The position numbers were made by a program, and so were the translations under genes. The notes beneath the pieces are model-generated. The model worked only from the letters and a program-made list of their open reading frames with translations, searched no databases and had not been told where the DNA came from. DNA of 64,000 bases from Rhodobacterales bacterium (GTDB lineage Bacteria; Pseudomonadota; Alphaproteobacteria; Rhodobacterales; Rhodobacteraceae), in assembly GCA_002748265.1 (NCBI GenBank), contig PDRY01000018.1, positions 96,887-160,886 on the forward strand, given 5' to 3'. Below, piece by piece: positions 35,884-42,222 of the stretch (the first letter of the stretch is position 1; the number at the start of each line of letters is the position of its first letter).

Positions 35884-36278
35884 CACTCCGTCCCTCCCAT
35901 AGCTGCGAGAGCGTCTCGGGCGAGGTCTCGAAACAGCTCGAAGGTTGCTTCGGCGACCAATTCGGCGATGCTGTCGGGGAACAGCACCGCCACCGGCGCA
36001 AATTCGGCGGACAGTTTGGCGGTATTGCTGAGCCTTTTCTGGGCGGCGTCATGGATCTTCTGGATCGCCGCCCGCAGCTGATCATTTTCCGCCGCCTCGT
36101 CGCGCCATCTCCCTTCCCAGTATCGCTCGGCGGGGCCGGTGCCTTGGCGGTCCAACATGTTGGTCTTGTGCGCGTTCTCCGCCAGCAGATCGCGGGTCAC
36201 GGCTCGGATTTCGGGGCAGAGGATCAAAAGGATCGGATTGTCGATCAGGTCTTGCGCGCGGCGCGTCAGGTCGTTCAT
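35883..36278 (-). CDS. phage hypothetical protein, 131 aa
   Basis: A helical, charged protein. Its middle (WRDEAAENDQLRAAIQKIHDAAQKRL) looks like a short coiled coil. It ends next to the 63-aa gene and overlaps the following upstream gene's stop by 4 bp. No known domain seen. Part of the leftward early operon. Confidence 0.68.
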   Translation of the reverse strand: MNDLTRRAQDLIDNPILLILCPEIRAVTRDLLAENAHKTNMLDRQGTGPAERYWEGRWRDEAAENDQLRAAIQKIHDAAQKRLSNTAKLSAEFAPVAVLFPDSIAELVAEATFELFRDLARDALAAMGGTE

Positions 36279-36610
36279 TGCTCCACCTCGCCTTCCGCTT
36301 TCAGCCTTTCAAATTCGGCAACGGTCTTTTTGTCGTCCAGGCGCGCTACCGCGCCACGGGCGGCATCGAGGAACTTTTCGGGATCCGGTGTGCGTCCCCC
36401 AAGCAGTGCGCCGATGAAAGCGACGCCATATGCCTCATCGAGCAGGCAGTGGGCTGCAACGGATCCGGCTTGATCTTCGGTCAGGCCCTCGTCGATCAGC
36501 GCGCTGATCATCACATGTGTGAAGGCGTCCGCGCGAACCCGCGCTCGGCGGACAATGTCATCGAAGTCGCCGGGCAGGTCGGTGAACTGGTTGGCGTGTT
36601 CGGTTTCCAT
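36275..36610 (-). CDS. phage hypothetical protein, 111 aa
   Basis: Start placed at the ATG at 36610 (METEHANQFTDLPGDF), preceded by AAGGAAG. The frame is open much further upstream but crosses a hairpin-rich non-coding stretch. The protein is acidic and mostly helical (DDIVRRARVRADAFTHVMISALIDEGLTE) and ends in a charged VAEFERLKAEGE helix. No recognised family. Confidence 0.68.
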   Translation of the reverse strand: METEHANQFTDLPGDFDDIVRRARVRADAFTHVMISALIDEGLTEDQAGSVAAHCLLDEAYGVAFIGALLGGRTPDPEKFLDAARGAVARLDDKKTVAEFERLKAEGEVEQ

Positions 36611-36713
36611 TTCGGCTTCCTTGCTTCTGTCTCTCTCCGGGTGGACGCTCGCTGGGGGAGGCGGGGAGGCCCGGTCATTGGGCCGGGATGTGCGAGCGCC
36701 CGCCGGGGGAGAG

Positions 36714-36731
36714 CGCCCCCGTGAGGGGGCG
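36714..36731. other. GC-rich hairpin between leftward early genes
   Basis: CGCCCCC - GTGA - GGGGGCG is a perfect 7-bp stem closed by a GTGA tetraloop. It lies in the 136-bp gap downstream of the 60-aa gene. A second GGCCC/GGGCC dyad lies at 36668-36684. There is no T tract, so it could protect mRNA or attenuate transcription. Confidence 0.45.
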
Positions 36732-36746
36732 TCTCGGTACTGTCGG

Positions 36747-36929
36747 CTAGGGGGTGCAGATTCCGCTTTCGCCCCACCATGCCTCGCATTGACGCCCATC
36801 GGCGGCGCGGTAGCGGACGAGGTAGCAGCTTTCCGAGTTCTGATAATCAGACCGCCCCAAGACGGTGCCAGTTTCGTCGCTTTCCTTGAGTTGGACGGTT
36901 TGACCCAGAGAGAATGTAAAGTTGGACAT
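36747..36929 (-). CDS. phage small protein, 60 aa
   Basis: MSNFTFSLGQTVQLKESDETGTVLGRS followed by an aromatic beta-rich C-terminus (CYLVRYRAADGRQCEAWWGES). The pattern looks like a small SH3/KOW-type barrel, as in several phage-encoded accessory proteins. GAAAGGAAAAACC precedes the ATG. Function unknown. Confidence 0.72.
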   Translation of the reverse strand: MSNFTFSLGQTVQLKESDETGTVLGRSDYQNSESCYLVRYRAADGRQCEAWWGESGICTP

Positions 36930-36989
36930 TTTGGTTTTTCCTTTCGGGTTTGGTTTGTGGCCTCGGGATGCAGGGCCGTTGGGGGGGGC

Positions 36990-37970
36990 TCAGAGTTCGG
37001 GAATGCCTTTGAAAAGGGGCAGTTCCGTTTGTTCCCGCGCCGTCGCGATCGCCTCATCGAACGCCGCCTCGAAAGCGCGTTCGGGGTTGTGGATCGAGAG
37101 GATGAACTTCACGCTGGCGCCGGACTTGCGATAGCGGAAGCGTGCCGTCATCCGGTACGGGTCGCCGCCCCGGAAGATGGGGACCTGAATAATGATCAGG
37201 TTCGGGATCGAAAGCGGCTGGCCTTCGGCGTCTTTGTGCTCGTTCAGGAACTGGATTTGACCTTCGCCGGTGTCGCGGTTGGTCGTGACGCTCAGGCTGG
37301 AGGTTTCATAGACCTGGAAGTGACGCGACATCGCCAGAAGCTGCTTGAGCTGACCATACCGGCCCTCAATCTGGTTGGCGGTCGTGATCAGGCGGTTTTC
37401 CCAGTTCTGGTGGCTGTCGTCCGTCTGGCCGCCGAGGATCGCGGGCGTGGGATCGGCGATGCAATGGGCGTATTTTTCGATGAACTCGCCCAGGTCCTCC
37501 TTGTCCAACCCTTGGTCGGAAATATCCATCCACGCCTTCCATTCGTCGGACAGCGGGAAATCATAGACGCCGCGATGGTGGCAGTGGCGGGCGAGTTCAT
37601 CACCAAATTCCGCGTCGATCACGGAGGGTCCGGCCTCGTGATAATCGGCGATGCAGATCAGGCGCGGAGCGGGCATGTTCGGATTGGCAAACAGCACAGA
37701 GCTTTCGCCCTTGTTCCTATTTGCCCAGGCGATCAGGCTGTCGAGATCGGCCAAGTGGGCGGTGCCTTCGCGGCGCAGGGGGCGCAGGAATTCCAGCGCA
37801 TCGCGGTGGTATGCGGTGAGGTCAATCACGTTCCGGACGGCTGAAACATCGACCAGATGAGCCTTCGTCAGGTCCATTTTGTCAGGGGTTTGGACGGGGT
37901 AGTGCGGCAGGACCTCCATCAGCACCTGGCGCATGGTTTCGGCGGGGTTTTCGATCGTGGTTTCGGTCAT
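36990..37970 (-). CDS. DUF2303 family phage protein (YfdQ-like)
   Basis: A 326-aa protein matching the DUF2303 pattern: RVLRR-type N-terminus missing, then DLTAYHRDALEFLRP, LIAWANRNKGESSVLFANPN, LICIADYHE, HCHHRGVYDFPLSDEWKAWM, and a beta-rich C-terminus with TARFRYRKSGASVKF. The family is common in early regions of tailed phages; its role is not established. It starts at 37970 and leads the downstream part of the leftward operon. Confidence 0.8.
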   Translation of the reverse strand: MTETTIENPAETMRQVLMEVLPHYPVQTPDKMDLTKAHLVDVSAVRNVIDLTAYHRDALEFLRPLRREGTAHLADLDSLIAWANRNKGESSVLFANPNMPAPRLICIADYHEAGPSVIDAEFGDELARHCHHRGVYDFPLSDEWKAWMDISDQGLDKEDLGEFIEKYAHCIADPTPAILGGQTDDSHQNWENRLITTANQIEGRYGQLKQLLAMSRHFQVYETSSLSVTTNRDTGEGQIQFLNEHKDAEGQPLSIPNLIIIQVPIFRGGDPYRMTARFRYRKSGASVKFILSIHNPERAFEAAFDEAIATAREQTELPLFKGIPEL

Positions 37971-37993
37971 TGGGTCTCTCCGATGGTTGGGGG

Positions 37994-38416
37994 TTAGTCG
38001 GGGTCGCGGACTTCGCCGGTCTCCGGGTCGTAGTCCGTCACGTCCCGCACCGGTTGGTGCATCTGAGCCATGAACGGGCTGTAGAGCGTCAGATCGCCGT
38101 TATCGTTGATGAAGGCCGCGGCGCTGCTGGGCGGTTTCTTGGGGCCTTTGAACTCAGCTTTGGCGCCCATCGCGACGTCACCGGATTTGCCGAGCGCATA
38201 GCTGACGGTGATGGTCATGGTGCCGCCGCAGCCCTTGGTGCCGTGTTCGGACTTGTGGTCGAGCAGCTCTTGCTGCAACTCGCGGTGGCGCTTCATCGTG
38301 TCGGCCAGAAAGGCGCCGCCGTCGAACAGGGTCAGGATCTGTTCAAGCGAGCGCAGCTTGTAGGGGTCGTGGGGGTCGGCCTTTGGGATTTCGGCGGGCG
38401 GCTTGTGTTGGGTCAT
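37994..38416 (-). CDS. phage hypothetical protein, 140 aa
   Basis: Starts at the ATG at 38416 behind AAAGGAGCCCCC. It has a helical N-terminal half (YKLRSLEQILTLFDGGAFLADTM...), and a Gly-rich GCGGTMTITVSYALGKSGDVAMGAKAEFKGPKKPP strand region. It ends DYDPETGEVRDPD. No family recognised. It ends 23 bp before the DUF2303 start, as expected for operon partners. Confidence 0.7.
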   Translation of the reverse strand: MTQHKPPAEIPKADPHDPYKLRSLEQILTLFDGGAFLADTMKRHRELQQELLDHKSEHGTKGCGGTMTITVSYALGKSGDVAMGAKAEFKGPKKPPSSAAAFINDNGDLTLYSPFMAQMHQPVRDVTDYDPETGEVRDPD

Positions 38417-38442
38417 CACGAGGGGGCTCCTTTGTTGGTGGG

Positions 38443-38607
38443 TCATCCGATCATCCAGATCAGGATTGCGGTCACGGTGGCCCATGCGAGGGCGGCGAGC
38501 GTCAGGTGCAGGGCAATTCGCAGGGCAAATTGCAGTGCCCAAATGCGATTCCGCGCGCGTTGTTTTTTGAGGGCCTCGGCCCAAACGCTTTTGTCCAGGT
38601 TGGTCAT
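38443..38607 (-). CDS. small membrane protein, paralogue A
   Basis: A 54-aa protein: MTNLDKSVWAEALKKQ-type basic N-terminus and one C-terminal transmembrane helix (residues 31-52, ending AWATVTAILIWMIG). It is clearly related to the 55-aa protein at 38942-39109. GAGG lies upstream of the ATG. A single-pass membrane protein in the early operon could act in superinfection exclusion, but this is inference. Confidence 0.72.
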   Translation of the reverse strand: MTNLDKSVWAEALKKQRARNRIWALQFALRIALHLTLAALAWATVTAILIWMIG

Positions 38608-38945
38608 TTCGGGGTCCTCGCATGTTCGATCTCGCGGAGCGTCAGATCCGGGTCGGTGCCGTGGCGTGTGGACAGGCGGTTGTCGGTCTCCCTGATCCGG
38701 CGGATTGCGGCGGAGAGCCATTCGTCAATCGCGCAATCGGTGTCGGGGTGCATGGCGTAGATGCCGTGCAGGTCGATTTCGTTCATGGCCGCATCGTTGC
38801 GGCTGCTGCGTGGGAGGTAGGTGCCGCCGGTTTCAATCGCTTCCTGTGCGATTAGATCGGGGCGGTCGGCGGGGTCGGCGGGGTCGGCGCGGCGCAGTCG
38901 CTGTGCGAAGCTAAGGAGGCGCGGCTGGCAGCAAGGGGTCATCAT
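38604..38945 (-). CDS. phage hypothetical protein, 113 aa
   Basis: Starts MMTPCCQPRLLSFAQRLRRADPADPADRPDLIAQ; the C-terminal half reads AIDEWLSAAIRRIRETDNRLSTRHG. The ATG at 38945 overlaps the paralogue B stop, and its own stop overlaps the paralogue A start, so all three are translationally coupled. The ADPADPADRPD stretch comes from a short GC repeat in the DNA. An internal Met at residue 54 (MNEIDLHGIYAM) could be the true start. Confidence 0.6.
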   Translation of the reverse strand: MMTPCCQPRLLSFAQRLRRADPADPADRPDLIAQEAIETGGTYLPRSSRNDAAMNEIDLHGIYAMHPDTDCAIDEWLSAAIRRIRETDNRLSTRHGTDPDLTLREIEHARTPK

Positions 38946-39109
38946 GCGATCAGCCAGAGCATGGCCGCGGCGGCGGTGGTCCAGGCTACGGCGATGATCA
39001 GAAGATCGCCGGTGATCCGGCGCAACGCGCCCCATCGGCGCGCGCGGCGCACGGCGCGATTGTTGCGCTCAGCCTGCGCCCAGACGCTGTTTGTGAGATC
39101 GGTGGACAT
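38942..39109 (-). CDS. small membrane protein, paralogue B
   Basis: A 55-aa protein. MSTDLTNSVWAQAERNNRAVRR is followed by a transmembrane helix ending AWTTAAAAMLWLIA. The shared T.L..SVWA.A start and AW.T..A...W.I end show common descent with the 38443-38607 gene. It is the first gene of the leftward operon, directly under the operator-controlled promoter at 39141-39169. Confidence 0.75.
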   Translation of the reverse strand: MSTDLTNSVWAQAERNNRAVRRARRWGALRRITGDLLIIAVAWTTAAAAMLWLIA

Positions 39110-39116
39110 GGTCTCT

Positions 39117-39139
39117 CTCCGGCATCGTGAATGCCGGAG
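39117..39139. other. CTCCGGCAT/ATGCCGGAG dyad over the first leftward ribosome site
   Basis: A perfect 9-bp inverted repeat with a CGTGA loop. On the transcript its 3' arm ends in GGAG, the ribosome site of paralogue B. If transcription begins upstream of it, the hairpin would hide that site. Confidence 0.5.
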
Positions 39140-39140
39140 T

Positions 39141-39169
39141 AGATAAATCGACAAAACGTCGAGCGTCAA
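39141..39169 (-). promoter_or_regulatory. leftward early promoter (PL-like)
   Basis: On the minus strand TTGACG (39169-39164), 17 bp, then TTATCT (39146-39141), a good sigma-70-type promoter. Its spacer consists of operator TCGACAAAACGTCGA, so repressor binding would block RNA polymerase. It drives the small-membrane-protein operon. Confidence 0.75.
39148..39162. promoter_or_regulatory. operator OL1 (TCGACAAAACGTCGA)
   Basis: A 15-bp palindrome with perfect 5-bp arms TCGAC/GTCGA, lying between -35 and -10 of the leftward promoter. Shared with three other TCGA-armed sites around the repressor gene. Confidence 0.75.
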
Positions 39170-39176
39170 GAAAAAT

Positions 39177-39195
39177 AATCGAAGAAATGTCGATT
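39177..39195. promoter_or_regulatory. operator OL2 (AATCGA/TCGATT)
   Basis: AATCGA and TCGATT arms around AGAAATG, just upstream of the leftward -35. Together with OL1 it forms a two-site array, spaced about three DNA turns apart centre to centre. Confidence 0.7.
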
Positions 39196-39325
39196 GACCG
39201 GGTGTGGTCGAAAGTGCCCTATTGCCACGGGGCGATGATCGCAGGGGATGGCGAATGCGCTACGACCGTGAGGAAATTATACTGTTTGGGGTGACTTGGA
39301 TGTGCGGAGTGAGCGTGGATCGCGC

Positions 39326-39613
39326 TTACTCGTGGCGCCTTGTCAGGTTGGCCATGAGGCTGTCGGCCAGCTCATCGGGGAGCTCTGTCAGGCGCCCACG
39401 ATAGAGAAAATCCATGCTGACACCCCAGCGTTCCGCGATTCGGAAAGCCATGTCGGCCTTGAGCGGTTTGAGCCCTTTTTCTATGCGCCCATAGCTCGTT
39501 GCGTCGATTTGCACTGACGCGGCAAATTCTGCCCGAGTCTTGCCACGATACTCACGTAATGCGGCAAGGCGATTGCCCACAAAAGTCGGGTTGAAGGAGC
39601 TGAGATCTGTCAC
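39326..39613 (-). CDS. XRE-family phage repressor
   Basis: A 95-aa protein with a single HTH_3 domain: VGNRLAALREYRGKTRAEFAASVQIDATSYGRIEKGLKPL, and a C-terminal extension LTELPDELADSLMANL. It starts at a GTG (39613). It is flanked by operators on both sides and divergent from the Cro-like gene, so it is the probable lysogeny repressor. It has no LexA-like peptidase domain, so induction must work without self-cleavage of a C-terminal domain. Confidence 0.88.
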   Translation of the reverse strand: MTDLSSFNPTFVGNRLAALREYRGKTRAEFAASVQIDATSYGRIEKGLKPLKADMAFRIAERWGVSMDFLYRGRLTELPDELADSLMANLTRRHE

Positions 39614-39668
39614 GATGCATCCAATCTTCTAACTCTAAATCTATGCCCTGAAATCGAAGAAACATAAA

Positions 39669-39683
39669 TCGACGTTTCATCGA
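39669..39683. promoter_or_regulatory. operator OR1 (TCGACGTTTCATCGA)
   Basis: TCGA arms in a 15-bp site between the divergent repressor and Cro-like genes, immediately upstream of the rightward -35. It could control the repressor's own promoter. Confidence 0.7.
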
Positions 39684-39686
39684 CCG

Positions 39687-39717
39687 TTGACATATCGATG
39701 AAATGTCGATTTATGAT
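39687..39717 (+). promoter_or_regulatory. rightward early promoter (PR-like)
   Basis: A perfect -35 TTGACA (39687-39692) with TATGAT at 39712-39717 (19-bp spacer) or TTATGA at 39711-39716 (18 bp). The operator ATCGATGAAATGTCGAT fills the spacer. The expected start point falls at or near the ATG at 39724. Confidence 0.72.
39694..39710. promoter_or_regulatory. operator OR2 (ATCGATGAAATGTCGAT)
   Basis: A 17-bp dyad between -35 and -10 of the rightward promoter, mirroring OL1 in the leftward promoter. A weaker related element (ATCGACGTTTCTTC) follows inside the Cro-like gene at 39727. Confidence 0.72.
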
Positions 39718-39723
39718 GGCGTC

Positions 39724-39990
39724 ATGATCGACGTTTCTTCTATCAAGGGCCTGATCGGGCTGTGGCCGAAGCGCGCTGCGATGGCTGAAGCGGTGAGCGA
39801 AGCTCAGCCGCTGCTCCCCGTGACGGTCCATCAAGTGAACAAATGGGCTGAGGTCGGGTCCATCCCGGCCAAATATCATCACGGGATCGTTCGGGCCGCG
39901 CAGGCGGCCGGACATCAGGTCACCGCTGATCTGATCGTGCGGTTGCACGCGCCGGTGCCAGCCGTTCACGAAGAGAGGGCAGCGGAATGA
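39724..39990 (+). CDS. Cro-like DNA-binding protein
   Basis: An 88-aa protein starting MIDVSSIKGLIGLWPKRAAMAEAVSE, with an HTH-like VTVHQVNKWAEVGSIPAKYHHGIVRAA. The pattern (LW.KR...E, then V..W...G.IP..) is that of YdaS/Cro-type regulators that act as antirepressor partner to the XRE protein. The ATG at 39703 in the same frame lies inside the operator, so 39724 is preferred. There is little room for a leader. Confidence 0.75.
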   Translation: MIDVSSIKGLIGLWPKRAAMAEAVSEAQPLLPVTVHQVNKWAEVGSIPAKYHHGIVRAAQAAGHQVTADLIVRLHAPVPAVHEERAAE

Positions 39991-40127
39991 GCGGCGGGTT
40001 GGCATGTTGGGCTCCTGATGGTGTGTGCCAGCAGAGTGCCCTTCGGAAGACGGAAAAATCCTGTGTATTCTTCCGCTCTAACCACTTGAGAAACTTGATT
40101 GATCGGGAAAAATCTTGCGCGCCTGTG

Positions 40128-40523
40128 CTATTCGCTACCTGCGGCGCGGCGCTGCATGGCCAGCTTTTGGTGCAGTTCGTGCATCAGCTTGGCGTCGAGT
40201 CCCTTGACCGTGAAGGCCGCGTGGTTTCCATCGCTGAACCGCGCGAAGTAGCTGATTTCGCTCCGGCGGCGACCGCCTGCCACGAGCCCGACCACGGCAC
40301 CGATGCCGCCGGTCAGGACGCCGCCGACGACTGCCCCGGCGAGGGCTCCGGCGCCGCTGCGGTAGCGGTCGGCGTCCACTTCGGCCAGTTCGGTGATCTG
40401 GTCGGCGGTGTAGGTCTCCTTGCCGCGAAATCCGTGCCGCAGGATCAGGTATACGCCCCGGCGCATACCGGATTTCACCGTGATTCCTGCGCCGTCAATG
40501 CTGCAATCAATCATTTTGGTCAT
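40128..40523 (-). CDS. glycine-zipper membrane protein, candidate moron
   Basis: A 131-aa protein transcribed against the rightward early genes. An N-terminal beta-rich domain (GITVKSGMRRGVYLILRHGFRGKETYTADQI) is followed by a hydrophobic Gly-zipper GALAGAVVGGVLTGGIGAVVGLVAGG and a soluble C-terminus. No family recognised with confidence. Its isolated orientation is typical of genes expressed from the prophage state. The 137 bp to the Cro-like gene hold nothing clear. Confidence 0.68.
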   Translation of the reverse strand: MTKMIDCSIDGAGITVKSGMRRGVYLILRHGFRGKETYTADQITELAEVDADRYRSGAGALAGAVVGGVLTGGIGAVVGLVAGGRRRSEISYFARFSDGNHAAFTVKGLDAKLMHELHQKLAMQRRAAGSE

Positions 40524-40606
40524 GGGGATGCCTCTGAATTCTCCGCCGGTATCGGCGGCGATCATGGGGTGAACCGCGCGATGGCGCAAGCGTGCGAGGT
40601 GGTCCG

Positions 40607-40975
40607 ATGACGGCTCCGATCCGCGATCTTCCACAGGTTCTGCACGAGGCGAGCAGCGCTCAGAGCGGTGTGGCGCCGGTGAACCGGGTGGAGCTGCAAC
40701 AGGTCGCCCGAGACCGTGCCGCTGCGCTGATCCGGGCCGCGTTTCCCGCCGAGTCCGACCGGGCTTGTGCGAAGGCGGCGGCAACCTGGTTGCAGGTGTC
40801 GGATCGCGCCGTTCTGAACTGGCTGGCCGGTGACCATGCCGTGCCGTTCGAGATCATTTTCGCGTTGGGCTGCCGGGTCGGGGTGTTCGTGGTCATGGAG
40901 GTCATGACCATGGGCCAGAGCCGCAGCACGTGGTTGGGCCGGATCGTGCAGGGGGTGCGCCGTGTGGGTCGTTGA
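40607..40975 (+). CDS. phage early HTH protein
   Basis: A 122-aa protein with an HTH-like AKAAATWLQVSDRAVLNWLAGDHAVPFEIIFALG, found in phage regulators that choose between lysogeny states. GAGGTGGTCCG precedes the ATG. Its end overlaps the next gene's GTG start by 14 bp. Role unknown. Confidence 0.7.
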   Translation: MTAPIRDLPQVLHEASSAQSGVAPVNRVELQQVARDRAAALIRAAFPAESDRACAKAAATWLQVSDRAVLNWLAGDHAVPFEIIFALGCRVGVFVVMEVMTMGQSRSTWLGRIVQGVRRVGR

Positions 40976-41309
40976 CGCAATCACCGAGCAACTGTGGATG
41001 CTGATGCAGTCGGACGCTGGCGGCGCGCCGGTTGAGGATCTGACCACAGGCACCGGTTTGTGGGTGCGCAATGGGCTGGTCCATTTCGCGGCTGGGTTCA
41101 TTTTCTTCTTTGTTGAGGTTCATTGCCCCAAAGTGTCGCCTGCGCATGTGCGCGGCGCGTTCATCTTCTACTGCCTCTTGCAGGTGGTCCAAGTGGGCAC
41201 AGCCTATGCGCCTGGCGCGGCACTGATCGACGGTCTGGTCGATATGGCCCTGCCGCTGCTGGGCTGGGCATTGGCGCTGACCATGGTCGCTCGGGGGGTC
41301 AAGCCGTGA
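40962..41309 (+). CDS. phage early membrane protein, 115 aa
   Basis: Starts at the GTG at 40962. Residues about 37-56 (LVHFAAGFIFFFVEVHC), 65-85 and 90-110 are hydrophobic, giving three membrane segments. No enzyme motif. It follows the HTH gene with a short overlap, so the two are co-expressed. Function unknown. Confidence 0.65.
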   Translation: MWVVDAITEQLWMLMQSDAGGAPVEDLTTGTGLWVRNGLVHFAAGFIFFFVEVHCPKVSPAHVRGAFIFYCLLQVVQVGTAYAPGAALIDGLVDMALPLLGWALALTMVARGVKP

Positions 41310-41721
41310 CGCCCCCGCATGATTTCCACCACACCCCCGGCGGAAGGCTTTTCAGTGCCTGTATGAACGCCGCCGGGGGCACTGCGCGGGCGGGACTGTC
41401 CCCCCGCCTGCGCCTTTTTCTCACTCACGGGGCGCCGCGGGCGGCGGGCTTCGGCCCGGTTCTTGCATCCTACCGGCGGGGGCGGGGTGGCCCGCGTGCA
41501 AGCCTCCGCATCCTCCCTGAAGGGGGTGCCGGGCGGCGTGAAGGTGCCGCCCGGCACTCATTGGAGGACATCACCAATCCGGCGGACCGGGGCTTTTGGC
41601 GCGCCCTGGCGGCCCTGAAGGCGGGGGCAGGGTGGTCTGCTGGCATCCCCCGCACGCGCGCGGGCCGGAGGGGCGGGAGGTGGATACGGCGCCCCTCCGG
41701 CGTCGCGAGATGGGGGCTGCA
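41310..41721 (+). other. 412-bp GC-rich stretch with strong hairpin, gene content unclear
   Basis: It contains GTGCCGGGCGGC - GTGAAGGT - GCCGCCCGGCAC (41526-41557), a perfect 12-bp stem, and several shorter GC-rich dyads (for example near 41384-41415). A frame from GTG 41306 runs to 41725 (139 aa) but its product is Arg/Gly/Ala-rich, resembles no folded protein and overlaps the next start, so I do not call it. A structured RNA is an alternative. Confidence 0.4.
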
Positions 41722-42222
41722 ATGAAGATCCAGATGCTACCGAAAGCGCCCAATTGGGCCGCGCCTGACCTGTGCCTCTATGAGGAGGCCGGTTTGCTCC
41801 ATCGTGACGCAGGTCTGTCCGCTGTGGTCCAGAGCCACAGTGGCTCGCTCGCGCATCTGGTCACGCCCTGGCCGGGCGCAAAGCCCGAGGATCAGAGCCG
41901 CATGGCCGCGCGCGGCGCGGAGTGGGCGCGGTGGATGGCTGCCCTTGGGCTGACGGTTGTTGCGCCGATTGTTCAGATCGCTGCGATCCAGTCCGAAGAC
42001 AGCGACGCCGGTGTGTCGTGCGATGGGCTGTGCCCGGCAGACCTGGCCGGGTGGCAGCACTGGTCTATCCCGATAGCGGCGGCCTGCGCCGGGCTGATCG
42101 TGCCGCCTTTGCCGGGCTGGGACCGCTGTCCGTGGGTCTGGGCCCACGTCCGCGATGCGCTGATGCGCAACCGCAGGGTCAGTCTGATCCAGCCTGGATT
42201 CGGGATCGGGGGTGCGCTGTGA
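41722..42222 (+). CDS. phage hypothetical protein, 166 aa
   Basis: Starts MKIQMLPKAPNWAAPDLCLYEEAG. It has a helical, Trp-rich middle (GAEWARWMAALGLTVVAPIVQIAAI) and CPWVWAHVRDALMRNRRVSLIQPG. It resembles no family I can name; the layout is loosely like small phage nucleoside-processing proteins, but no catalytic motif is seen. The stop overlaps the methyltransferase GTG start. Confidence 0.6.
   Translation: MKIQMLPKAPNWAAPDLCLYEEAGLLHRDAGLSAVVQSHSGSLAHLVTPWPGAKPEDQSRMAARGAEWARWMAALGLTVVAPIVQIAAIQSEDSDAGVSCDGLCPADLAGWQHWSIPIAAACAGLIVPPLPGWDRCPWVWAHVRDALMRNRRVSLIQPGFGIGGAL

Noticed and set aside
39204-39404. 66-codon plus-strand frame antisense to the repressor end
   Set aside because: No ribosome site, crosses the repressor gene and has no recognisable content.
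39987-40610. 207-aa plus-strand frame starting at the Cro-like stop
   Set aside because: Mostly the antisense of the Gly-zipper gene; the first 50 codons have no family features.
41306-41725. 139-codon frame from a GTG overlapping the preceding stop
   Set aside because: Its product is Arg/Gly/Pro-rich and unlike folded proteins, it spans strong hairpins and runs over the next start. Kept as an unresolved region, not a gene.
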